The notes under the pieces are model-generated. The model had not been told where the DNA came from, did no database searches, and saw nothing but the letters and a program-made list of their open reading frames with translations. From CAZGCA01 sp964524145 (GTDB lineage: Bacteria > Hydrogenedentota > CAZGCA01), in contig CAZGCA010000013.1 of the NCBI GenBank assembly GCA_964524145.1, forward strand, positions 1-64,000: DNA of 64,000 nt, read 5' to 3'. The translations under genes were made by a program, and so were the position numbers. Shown one piece after another: positions 53,163 to 61,145 of the stretch. Positions within the stretch are counted from its first letter, which is position 1. Every line of letters begins with the position of its first letter.

Positions 53163-54100
53163 GCGTCAAGGTTTTCCTTCAAGTAATCGATCGTGTGCTG
53201 CAACCCTTGCTCGAGCGGAACGACCGGTTCCCAGCAAAGAATGCGCTTTGCCTTGCTGATATCGGGTTGTCGGACCTTCGGGTCGTCCGCGCACGGGAAG
53301 GGTTCTGTGACTATAGGGCTGTTGGTGCCAGTAAGCTCTTTGACAAGCTGCGCGAGTTCCATCACCGTATTCTCGGCCGGGTTGCCGATGTTCGTTGGGT
53401 CAACCTCGGAAGACTGCAACAGCCGGTATATGCCCTCTACCTCGTCGGAGACGTAACAGAAGCTCCTTGTCTGCGATCCGTCGCCATAGACGGTTATCGG
53501 CTCGCCTCTGAGTGCCTGACAGATGAAGTTGGAGACTGCACGCCCATCGTGAGGTCGCATCCGCGGCCCATAGGTGTTGAATATGCGCACGATGCGGGTC
53601 TCGATGCCATGTACCTGGTGGTACGCCATCGTCAACGCCTCCGAGAACCGTTTTGCCTCGTCATACACCCCGCGCGGACCCACCGGATTGACGTTTCCCC
53701 AGTATTCCTCTTTCTGTGGGTGCACGAGCGGGTCGCCGTATACCTCGGACGTGCTTGCAAGCAGGAATCGCGCACCCTTTTCTCGCGCGACACCCAGTGC
53801 TTTGTGCGTGCCTATAGACCCCACCTTGAGCGTTTCAATGGGCATCTCGAGATAGTCGATAGGGCTGGCAGGCGACGCAAAATGCAGTATGGCGTCGACC
53901 GGTCCCTTGACAAAAACGTAGTCCGTGACGTCGTAATGGATGAAGTGAAACTGTTCGTGGCCGATAAGATGTGCGATGTTCTCGTTGTTTCCGGTGATAA
54001 GGTTGTCTATGCAGATGACGTGGTCGCCTGCTTCTATGAAGCGGTCGACAAGATGAGACCCAAGAAATCCCGCACCGCCAGTGATAACTACTCGCGCCAT
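53159..54100 (-). CDS. UDP-glucuronate decarboxylase (UDP-xylose synthase type)
   Basis: 313 residues, extended SDR. NAD motif TGGAGFLGSHLVDRF, then the UXS-specific FASPASPIDYLEMPIETLKVG, STSEVYGDPLVHPQ, GNVNPVGPRGVYDEAKRF with catalytic Tyr and Lys, RIFNTYGPRM and VYGDGSQTRSFCYVSD. It converts UDP-glucuronate to UDP-xylose, a precursor of surface glycans. AAGGAGG precedes the ATG. Its coupling to a PP2C phosphatase is unexpected. Confidence 0.93.
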   Translation of the reverse strand: MARVVITGGAGFLGSHLVDRFIEAGDHVICIDNLITGNNENIAHLIGHEQFHFIHYDVTDYVFVKGPVDAILHFASPASPIDYLEMPIETLKVGSIGTHKALGVAREKGARFLLASTSEVYGDPLVHPQKEEYWGNVNPVGPRGVYDEAKRFSEALTMAYHQVHGIETRIVRIFNTYGPRMRPHDGRAVSNFICQALRGEPITVYGDGSQTRSFCYVSDEVEGIYRLLQSSEVDPTNIGNPAENTVMELAQLVKELTGTNSPIVTEPFPCADDPKVRQPDISKAKRILCWEPVVPLEQGLQHTIDYLKENLDA

Positions 54101-54170
54101 TCAACCTCCTTCAGTACTGGTTTCCCCGTGCTCCCCGGCATTCCGATTCCCTATACCATTCAACCACAAA

Positions 54171-54211
54171 TTGTGATACGATGTTACGGTAGGCTACGAT
54201 TATAGCCTGCC
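54171..54211 (+). promoter_or_regulatory. nrdJ promoter with overlapping dyad
   Basis: TTGTGA (54171-54176), an 18-base spacer and TACGAT (54195-54200). A dyad GGTAGGCTA (54188-54196) / TAGCCTGCC (54203-54211), with one wobble position, overlaps the -10 box and is a candidate operator. It does not match the NrdR box. Confidence 0.5.
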
Positions 54212-54273
54212 AGAGTGGTGTTGTCAAATGAAGCTCGGCTGGAGACTGTGGGGGCGAAAAGGACACGCTACCG

Positions 54274-56364
54274 ATGGGGGAAATCGGGATACGCAAGATA
54301 CGCAAGCGCGACGGCACTGTTGTAGACTTCGACGGCGCAAAGATAGCTGAAGCGGTCCGACGGTGTTTTTCGGCGACAGGCAGCGGGTCGCCTGATCTGG
54401 CAGAGAAAATATGCCGCTCGGTCATCAGCACACTCGAGTCGCGTGACAGAGCTGCAATACCCGACGTCGAGGACGTACAGAACCTCGTCGAAGAAGCGCT
54501 GATGGCCGAAGACCTGCCGGACGCGGCGCGCGCGTACATCCTTTATCGCCGGCAACGGTCGCAACTGCGCGAGGCGAAAAAGGTCATAGGCGTTGAGGAC
54601 GAGCTCAAACTGTCGGTCAGCGCTGTCACGGTGCTCCAGCGACGCTATCTGCTCAAGGACGAGACCGGGAACATTGCAGAAACGCCGAAGTCGATGTTTC
54701 GGCGCGTTGCAACGGCCGTGGCGAGAGCCGAGCTCGAGTTCGGTAGCCAATCGGAGGCCGATCAGGCGGAGGGTGAGTTCTTCGAGATGATGTCGCGGTT
54801 GGAATTCCTGCCTAACTCGCCGACCCTGATGAACGCCGGCACCGATATGGGTCAACTCTCGGCTTGTTTCACGCTGCCGATCGGCGACTCTATCGAGAAC
54901 ATATTCGAGACGCTCAAACAAATGGCCCGTATCCACCAGTCGGGCGGTGGCACGGGATTCTCGTTCAGCAGACTGAGACCGAAGAACGACGTCGTCAAAT
55001 CCACCCAGGGCATCTCGTCGGGGCCCGTCTCGTTTATGAGCATCTACGACAAGGCGACCGACATCGTGCGACAGGGCGGCCGTCGGCGTGGCGCAAACAT
55101 GGGCATACTGCGGGTTGACCATCCCGATATCATCGAGTTTGTCAACGCGAAGCGCGACGGGGTATCGTTCCGCAATTTCAACCTTTCGGTCTCTGCGACC
55201 GACGAGTTCATGGATTCGGTCAAGAACAGGGGGCACCTCGGGCTTGTCAACCCGCGGTCCGGCCGGGTCGCCGGTAAAGTCCGGGCACAAGAGATATTCG
55301 AATTGATTATTGCCAACGCCTGGGAGTTCGGCGATCCGGGTGTCATCTTTATTGACGAGATCAACCGGCACCAGCCGACTCCAGCGTTGGGCGAGATCGA
55401 AAGCACTAATCCGTGCGGCGAAATGCCGCTTCTGCCCTACGAAAGCTGCAACCTGGGCTCCATAAATCTCGCCAGAATGGTCGCGGACGGACACCTGGAC
55501 TGGGCGAAACTAGAGAGAACAGTCGCTGTGGCTGTCCGGTTTCTCGACGACGTGATAGAGGTCAACAATTATCCGCTGCCCGAAGTCGAGCAACTGACGC
55601 GCGCCAACAGAAAGATCGGTCTCGGCGTCATGGGGTTTGCCGACCTTCTGATCGCGCTCGGCATCCCTTACAACTCTTCGAAGGCCCTGGAGACTGCTGA
55701 GAACGTGATGCGGTTCGTGGCCGAGAAATCGCGACAGGCCTCTGTCAAGCTTGCCGAGACACGCGGTTCGTTCCCGAACATCGACCGCAGCGTCTGGCCC
55801 AAACGAGGGTATCCGGTGCTGCGCAACGCGACGACCACCACCGTCGCGCCCACAGGCACAATCAGCATCATCGCCGGATGTTCGAGCGGTATCGAACCGC
55901 TGTTCGCGCTGTCGTTCCGTCGCAACATTATGGAAGGTACCGAGATGGTCGAGACTCACGAGCGGTTTGCAGAGATGCTCCGGGCCCGGGGTCTGCACAG
56001 CGACGATCTGATGGCCGAGATAGCACGTTGCGGGTCCATCGCCGGTATGAAAGCTATCCCAGCGGAGATGCGGCGGCTGTTCGTCACAACGACGGAGGTT
56101 GCGCCGCGCGATCACGTGCGCATGCAGGCCAGCTTCCAGCAACACGTCGACAACGCTGTGTCAAAGACAGTAAACCTTCCCGCCGATTGTTCCATCAAGG
56201 ACGTTGGGACCATTTACCGGCTTGCGTTCCGACTCAAGTGTAAGGGCATCACCGTTTACAGGGCGGGAAGCAAGACCGCCCAACCGATCTCGTGGGGGGA
56301 GACGACGCCCCGCCTCGGCCTCGAGGATACCGGCGCATGCTCCCCGGAAAGGTGTTTCTACTAG
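54274..56364 (+). CDS. nrdJ: Adenosylcobalamin-dependent ribonucleotide reductase (class II)
   Basis: 696 residues. An N-terminal ATP-cone (residues 1-95, IRKRDGTVVDFDGAKI) for allosteric control precedes the ten-stranded barrel: LEFLPNSPTLMNAG, LSACFTLP, HQSGGGTGFSFSRLRP, STNPCGEMPLLPYESCNLGSINL and TTVAPTGTISIIAGCSSG. The enzyme makes deoxynucleotides with B12 and does not need oxygen. The C-terminus ends in CSPERC, probably the redox cysteine pair; the longer zinc-binding tail found in many NrdJ proteins is missing. An operator-like dyad overlaps its promoter. Confidence 0.95.
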   Translation: MGEIGIRKIRKRDGTVVDFDGAKIAEAVRRCFSATGSGSPDLAEKICRSVISTLESRDRAAIPDVEDVQNLVEEALMAEDLPDAARAYILYRRQRSQLREAKKVIGVEDELKLSVSAVTVLQRRYLLKDETGNIAETPKSMFRRVATAVARAELEFGSQSEADQAEGEFFEMMSRLEFLPNSPTLMNAGTDMGQLSACFTLPIGDSIENIFETLKQMARIHQSGGGTGFSFSRLRPKNDVVKSTQGISSGPVSFMSIYDKATDIVRQGGRRRGANMGILRVDHPDIIEFVNAKRDGVSFRNFNLSVSATDEFMDSVKNRGHLGLVNPRSGRVAGKVRAQEIFELIIANAWEFGDPGVIFIDEINRHQPTPALGEIESTNPCGEMPLLPYESCNLGSINLARMVADGHLDWAKLERTVAVAVRFLDDVIEVNNYPLPEVEQLTRANRKIGLGVMGFADLLIALGIPYNSSKALETAENVMRFVAEKSRQASVKLAETRGSFPNIDRSVWPKRGYPVLRNATTTTVAPTGTISIIAGCSSGIEPLFALSFRRNIMEGTEMVETHERFAEMLRARGLHSDDLMAEIARCGSIAGMKAIPAEMRRLFVTTTEVAPRDHVRMQASFQQHVDNAVSKTVNLPADCSIKDVGTIYRLAFRLKCKGITVYRAGSKTAQPISWGETTPRLGLEDTGACSPERCFY

Positions 56365-56423
56365 TCCCCACGGCTCCCGCAAATACGGATGTCGCAAACA
56401 CAGGATCTCTTCCCCAACAACTC

Positions 56424-56453
56424 TTGTGTCCACGGAACAGCGTGCGGTACAAT
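56424..56453 (+). promoter_or_regulatory. Promoter for the SLC12-like transporter
   Basis: TTGTGT (56424-56429), an 18-base spacer and TACAAT (56448-56453), about 110 bases upstream of the transporter start. Confidence 0.55.
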
Positions 56454-56561
56454 GGCTTGGTAAAGAGACCTTTTCTATTGGAGGACGACGGCTCGCGCAA
56501 CCGCTGGAACGACGGTTTGCGGGTCGAAACGCGGTCAGAAACAGCCTAGCGAGAACACCGG

Positions 56562-58778
56562 ATGATACGCAGCTCATACGCGGAAACACCGTCGAAGGAT
56601 ACGGGACGAGGGTATCAGTTCGGGACGTTCAAGGGGGTGTTCACCCCGAGCATCCTGACGATCTTCGGTGTGGTGATGTACCTGCGGTTCGGGTGGGTGC
56701 TCGGAAACGTCGGTCTCACCAAGACGCTGCTGATCGTCACGATGGCAAGCTCGATCACGTTCCTGACGGGGTTGTCGCTCTCCGCGCTGGCGACGAACAT
56801 GAAGGTCGGGGCCGGTGGTGCGTACTACATTATTTCGCGGTCTCTGGGCCTGGAACCAGGTGCAGCAGTGGGGTTGCCGCTCTTCTTTGCGCAGGCGCTG
56901 GGGATCAGCTTCTACGTGTCGGGATTCGCCGAATCAATTCATGAGACCTACCCGATGTATGACGAGCAACTCGTCGCCATCGTGACCCTTTTCGTTCTCG
57001 CGGTGGTGGCATACATCTCGGCCGACCTCGCACTCAAGTCACAACTTCTGATCATGGCGGTGGTGTTCGCCTCGCTGGTTTCGTTTTTCGCAGGCAGTTC
57101 GGCGAGGGTCCCGGAACTGGCTGCCGGCGCAGCCAAACCCGCAACGGAGTCGTTTTGGTATGTATTCGCCGTATTCTTTCCTGCAGTGACGGGTATCGAA
57201 GCCGGTATTGCAATGTCCGGCGACCTGAAAAACCCGGCACGATCGCTGCCGTTAGGGACGATCAGCGCCGTGCTGACGGGCTATGTGGTCTACATGATAG
57301 TCCCGTTCTTTCTTTCGTTTGTCGTTGCCGATAGCGATGTCCTGCTCACGTATCCGCTTATCATGCACTATGTCGCCCGCTGGCCGAGCCTTATCCTTTA
57401 CGGGGTGTGGGCGGCGTCGTTGTCCAGCGCTATGGGACTGATTCTCGGTGCCCCGCGGACCATGCAGGCCCTGGCCCGCGACCGGGTGTTGCCGAGCGTA
57501 CTCGGCCGCGGTTTCGGCAAAGGAAAGGACCCGCGGATTGCCACGGTCGCGTCGTGTCTCGTCGCGCTGGGAGGTGTTTTGTTGGGCGGGCTCAATGTGA
57601 TCGCTCCCGTGCTCTCGATGTTCTTCCTGACCTCCTACGGGCTGCTCAACGTGTCCGCGGGGATTGAGTCGCTGATCGGTACACCCTCCTGGCGTCCGAA
57701 ATTCCGCGTTCACTGGGCAATCTCGTTGACGGGCGCGTTCTTCTGTTTCGCGGCGATGTTCATGATCAACGCCGGAGCAACGTTCATTGCGATGTTTTGC
57801 GCCGTAGGTGTCTATTACATGATGAAACGGCGAAGCCTCACGGCGCGCTGGGGCGACGTGCGTTACGGCATACTGATGCAGATGGTCAGATTCGCCACAA
57901 CCAAGCTCGCCGACAAGAAACCCGACGAACGAACGTGGCAACCCAACATTCTCGTGCTCAGCGGGCCGCCGACGACCAGATGGCACCTGATCCAGATAGC
58001 CGATGCCATCGCACAGGGAAGAAGTCTCCTCACGGTGGCAACGGTCGTGCCTTCCTCGTCGATGTCCGCGGAACGGACCGAGAACATCACCGCGTCGATT
58101 CATCAGTACTTGAAGAAGAACGCAATTCCGGCCCTTGTGAAGGTGTACCCTGCGGAAGACCCGCTCACCGGAGCGAGCGACCTGGTCAAAGCGTACGGGT
58201 TGGGCCCTGTCGTACCAAACACCATACTTATCGGCCACACCGAACGGCCCGAGAACTTTGCCCATTACGCGAGGCTGATCCAGCAGATTCATGACACCCG
58301 GCGAAACCTCGTTATTGTGCGGGAAAGTGACGAGTCGCCGGTCTTCGAGGAAGGTGCGCGAATCGACGTGTGGTGGCGAGGGAAACGACAGAACGTCGGT
58401 CTGATGCTTGCTCTGGCATTTCTGCTGAACCGCGACCCCGAATGGGCCGGGTCGAGGCTCGTGCTCAAGACGATCGTCTCGTCGGAAGAGGAACGCGACG
58501 AAACGATGAAACAGTCCGAATCGTTCATCCAGAACCAACGACTCAACGCCGAGACGGAGGTCATAGTCAGACGGTCCGGCGACGCGTTTGAGACGATTCG
58601 TGCGGCATCACAGGGAGCCGGCTTGGTGTTTCTCGGCATGCGCGCACCGGAACCGGACGAATCAGCCGAAGAATACGGCCGGTACTGTCAGGAGCTGATG
58701 GGTCATACCGAGAACCTGCCTCCCACCGTCATGGTAATGGCAGCCGAAGACGTCGAATTCGACCGCATCTTCGAGTAG
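56562..58778 (+). CDS. SLC12/cation-chloride-cotransporter-like APC permease
   Basis: 738 residues. About twelve membrane segments (residues 25-440) begin with the CCC-type TFKGVFTPSILTIFGVVMYL, and ATNMKVGAGGAYYIISRSLG and FFPAVTGIEAGIAMSGDLKNP are further family blocks. A cytosolic C-terminal domain of about 300 residues resembles the regulatory SLC12 C-domain. Eukaryotic relatives move K/Na with chloride; bacterial members are less understood. A promoter lies at 56424-56453. Substrate is inference. Confidence 0.85.
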   Translation: MIRSSYAETPSKDTGRGYQFGTFKGVFTPSILTIFGVVMYLRFGWVLGNVGLTKTLLIVTMASSITFLTGLSLSALATNMKVGAGGAYYIISRSLGLEPGAAVGLPLFFAQALGISFYVSGFAESIHETYPMYDEQLVAIVTLFVLAVVAYISADLALKSQLLIMAVVFASLVSFFAGSSARVPELAAGAAKPATESFWYVFAVFFPAVTGIEAGIAMSGDLKNPARSLPLGTISAVLTGYVVYMIVPFFLSFVVADSDVLLTYPLIMHYVARWPSLILYGVWAASLSSAMGLILGAPRTMQALARDRVLPSVLGRGFGKGKDPRIATVASCLVALGGVLLGGLNVIAPVLSMFFLTSYGLLNVSAGIESLIGTPSWRPKFRVHWAISLTGAFFCFAAMFMINAGATFIAMFCAVGVYYMMKRRSLTARWGDVRYGILMQMVRFATTKLADKKPDERTWQPNILVLSGPPTTRWHLIQIADAIAQGRSLLTVATVVPSSSMSAERTENITASIHQYLKKNAIPALVKVYPAEDPLTGASDLVKAYGLGPVVPNTILIGHTERPENFAHYARLIQQIHDTRRNLVIVRESDESPVFEEGARIDVWWRGKRQNVGLMLALAFLLNRDPEWAGSRLVLKTIVSSEEERDETMKQSESFIQNQRLNAETEVIVRRSGDAFETIRAASQGAGLVFLGMRAPEPDESAEEYGRYCQELMGHTENLPPTVMVMAAEDVEFDRIFE

Positions 58779-58815
58779 GTTTCGACCGCCAGCCGTCTCA
58801 AATCTCATCCTTCGC

Positions 58816-58845
58816 TTGCATTCAGAGTCCGGCAGAAGGTAGAAT
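58816..58845 (+). promoter_or_regulatory. Promoter for the secreted Gly/Met-rich protein
   Basis: TTGCAT (58816-58821), an 18-base spacer and TAGAAT (58840-58845), about 50 bases upstream of the start. Confidence 0.6.
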
Positions 58846-58895
58846 ACAAGTGTAGGCGGTACGTGAGGGTTGTAATTCAGAGAGGGGTTCTTGCT

Positions 58896-59639
58896 ATGAA
58901 CAAGGGAAGCTGTTTACTGGTAGCGTTGTTAGCGGTGTTGTTTGCTGCTATCCCCATGATTGCGGCCGCCGATTCGGTCGTGCTCAAACGGGGCAAGACG
59001 CTCGACAATATCATTGTCGTGGACAGAAAAGACGACTCCGTCACCATCAAGGCGCTCTACGACAGGAAGGGGATCGCCTCAACGTATAGACGTACCATCT
59101 CCGGGGACAAGGTGGCGGCCGTGCACGTCTCGCCCGATAGCGAGCGGGCCGAGATTCGTGCAGGCTGGAAACGTCGGATTGCCGAGGCCGATGCGAGCAG
59201 GGCCGAGACGCAACGCGCCGTTGCGAGTGCGAGACCTGCCCCGCAGCCGGCGACACAGCGTGTTCGCGCCAAAGCAGTACGGCCGCGATATCCCCTCGTC
59301 GGTAAAGCTCCCGCCCAGTTCTCTGCTGGCGGGATGGCTGCTACCGGTGGGATGATGTCCGGCGGTTTCAGAGGTTCCGCGTACGGGACGGCATCCGGCG
59401 GAGCGCGAGGCGGTTTTGGCGGCGGTGCAGGCGGCATGGGTGGCATGGGCGGTGGCATGGGCGGCATGGGCGGCGGCATGCGTGGCGGTATGGGCGGCGG
59501 CGGTTTCGGCGGCGCAGTCGTATTCCAGAACATATCTCAGTTGTTCGGCACCATCAACCACGCCCTCGTTGGCGAGCCCGAACCGGTCATCTACATCAAC
59601 ACGCAGCCACAAGGTTCGGTCTACGGCGGACGGCGCTAA
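58896..59639 (+). CDS. Secreted Gly/Met-rich protein of unknown function
   Basis: 247 residues from ATG 58896 (GAGAGGGG upstream; a longer frame starts at 58863). A clear signal peptide (LLVALLAVLFAAIPMIAAA) leads to a small beta-type segment (SVVLKRGKTLDNIIVVDRKD), an Ala/Arg/Gln-rich linker, and a low-complexity region around residues 180-210 of GGM and GGGM repeats. A last segment VVFQNISQLFGTINHALVG is more ordinary. No family was recognised. The repeat could be disordered, surface-exposed or metal-binding through methionines; that is speculation. Confidence 0.8.
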   Translation: MNKGSCLLVALLAVLFAAIPMIAAADSVVLKRGKTLDNIIVVDRKDDSVTIKALYDRKGIASTYRRTISGDKVAAVHVSPDSERAEIRAGWKRRIAEADASRAETQRAVASARPAPQPATQRVRAKAVRPRYPLVGKAPAQFSAGGMAATGGMMSGGFRGSAYGTASGGARGGFGGGAGGMGGMGGGMGGMGGGMRGGMGGGGFGGAVVFQNISQLFGTINHALVGEPEPVIYINTQPQGSVYGGRR

Positions 59640-59651
59640 ACCGAGTTCGCC

Positions 59652-59845
59652 CTACTTCACCTCGACACCGGACCAGCGCACGGTTGCGTCTTTCAGGGTG
59701 CCCTCTCCCTACAGGACCATCTCCGGAACGTCTCGTGCTCCGGGCTGGCCGTTGACAGCGGTCTTTCCATACGGTACTATTTCAGTTCGCACAGTTGCGT
59801 TGGCACCCTGTAGCGGCAATCTCATCCACTCGAGTGGGAGGGAAC
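59652..59845 (-). pseudogene. Minus-strand coding relic with in-frame stop
   Basis: Read on the minus strand, the gap between the Gly/Met-rich gene and aroA gives a coherent protein-like tail: LEWMRLPLQGANATVRTEI, VPYGKTAVNGQPGARDVP, then a TAG, then GEGTLKDATVRWSGVEVK and a TAG stop at 59654-59652. The internal TAG would be AAG (Lys) with one base change. Its upstream part is cut off by aroA. The source family is not recognised; a secreted carbohydrate-active protein is a guess. Confidence 0.45.
59752..59780 (+). promoter_or_regulatory. Sigma-70-type promoter for aroA
   Basis: TTGACA (59752-59757), a 17-base spacer and TACTAT (59775-59780), about 60 bases before aroA and inside the minus-strand coding relic. 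Confidence 0.65.
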
Positions 59846-61111
59846 ATGAGTCTCATTGTAAGAAGGTCAGAGTTGCATGGCACCGTACGAGTGCCGGCAT
59901 CGAAATCGCACACGATACGTGCGGTTTTCATCGCGTCGCTTGCTGAAGGCGAGTCGGATATCCTTCAGCCGCTGGACTCTCTCGACACGATGGCCGCGGT
60001 CAATGCCTGCAGGGGGTTCGGCGCAGAGATAACGCTGGGCGAGAAATGGACGGTGCGCGGGACGGCGGGGGCCCTGCGTGTGCCCGATGACGTGATCGAC
60101 GTCGCCAACTCCGGCACGTCGTTGTACATCACCATGAGCACTGCAGCGCTCTGCGGCGGGTACAGCGTCCTGACGGGCGACGACCAGATCCGGAAACGGC
60201 CCGCCCAACCGCTGATCGAGTCACTGAACGATCTCGGCGCGGAAGTCGTCTCGACACGCGCTAATGGCATGCCCCCACTTGTGGTGAAAGGGCTGCTTCG
60301 CGGTGGAACGACAAGCATCCGCTGCCCAACGTCGCAGTACCTGACAAGTCTGTTGATCAACGCGCCGCTGGCGGAGTCCTCGACGAAGATAGACGTTCTC
60401 GAACTCAACGAACACCCGTACGTCGAGATGACCCTCGGCTGGCTGGACAGCCAGGGCATCGCGTACTCGCGTGCCGGTTTCGAGAGGTTCGAGATCGAAG
60501 GCGGCCAATCATACAGCGCTTTCACGCGCGAGATGCCCGCCGATTTCTCGTCGGCCACGTTCTTTCTTGTCGCCGCAGCAATAACGGGCAGCGACCTGAC
60601 GCTCGAAGGGCTCGACATGACCGACGCGCAGGGCGACAAGGCGGTCGTCGGCATGCTCGACGAGATGGGCGCACGAGTGACAGTGACCGAGAACGCTGTA
60701 CGGATCGAGGGCAAACCATTGCAGGGAGCCGAGTTCGACCTGAACGCCACGCCCGACGCGCTGCCGGCAATGGCTGTTGCGGGATGTTTTGCTGAAGGCG
60801 TCACGAAGCTCGCGAACGTACCGCAGGCCCGGCTGAAAGAGACGGACCGTATAGCCGTGATGCGTGAGGAGCTGACCAGGATGGGCGGCCGGATCGAGGA
60901 GTTGCCCGACGGGCTGGTGGTGACCGGCGGCGGGTTGACCGGAGCAAACGTCCGCGGGCACGACGACCACCGCGTCGTTATGGCGCTGGCGGTTGCGGGC
61001 CTCGCAGCAGGCGGGACCACCGAGATAGACTCGGCGGAGTCGACGCGGGTCACGTTCCCGAACTTCGTCGAGCTAATGAGAGAGGTCGGCTCACAGATCG
61101 AGGAAGTCTGA
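59846..61111 (+). CDS. aroA: 3-phosphoshikimate 1-carboxyvinyltransferase (EPSP synthase), divergent
   Basis: 421 residues from ATG 59846 (GGGAGGGAAC upstream). It joins shikimate-3-phosphate and PEP in the chorismate pathway. SKSHTIRAVFIASLAEG, CPTSQYLTSLLINAPL, LKETDRIAVM and GHDDHRVVMALAVAG are clear family blocks. The usual N(A/S)GTxxR loop reads NSGTSLY, with the arginine replaced, and the next GDxSxxxRP segment reads GDDQIRKRP. These active-site changes set it apart from ordinary class I and II enzymes. A longer frame to 59795 is not supported. Confidence 0.88.
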   Translation: MSLIVRRSELHGTVRVPASKSHTIRAVFIASLAEGESDILQPLDSLDTMAAVNACRGFGAEITLGEKWTVRGTAGALRVPDDVIDVANSGTSLYITMSTAALCGGYSVLTGDDQIRKRPAQPLIESLNDLGAEVVSTRANGMPPLVVKGLLRGGTTSIRCPTSQYLTSLLINAPLAESSTKIDVLELNEHPYVEMTLGWLDSQGIAYSRAGFERFEIEGGQSYSAFTREMPADFSSATFFLVAAAITGSDLTLEGLDMTDAQGDKAVVGMLDEMGARVTVTENAVRIEGKPLQGAEFDLNATPDALPAMAVAGCFAEGVTKLANVPQARLKETDRIAVMREELTRMGGRIEELPDGLVVTGGGLTGANVRGHDDHRVVMALAVAGLAAGGTTEIDSAESTRVTFPNFVELMREVGSQIEEV

Positions 61112-61145
61112 GGCCGGAAAAAACGAAATTTCCGAGAAATTGACC

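Noticed and set aside
54268..55494. 408-codon minus-strand frame opposite nrdJ
   Set aside because: NrdJ motifs are complete on the plus strand; the antisense frame has no motif and no start context.
59430..59510. Repetitive GGCATGGGCGG tract as a CRISPR-like array
   Set aside because: It is an in-frame low-complexity Gly/Met coding tract with no unique spacers.
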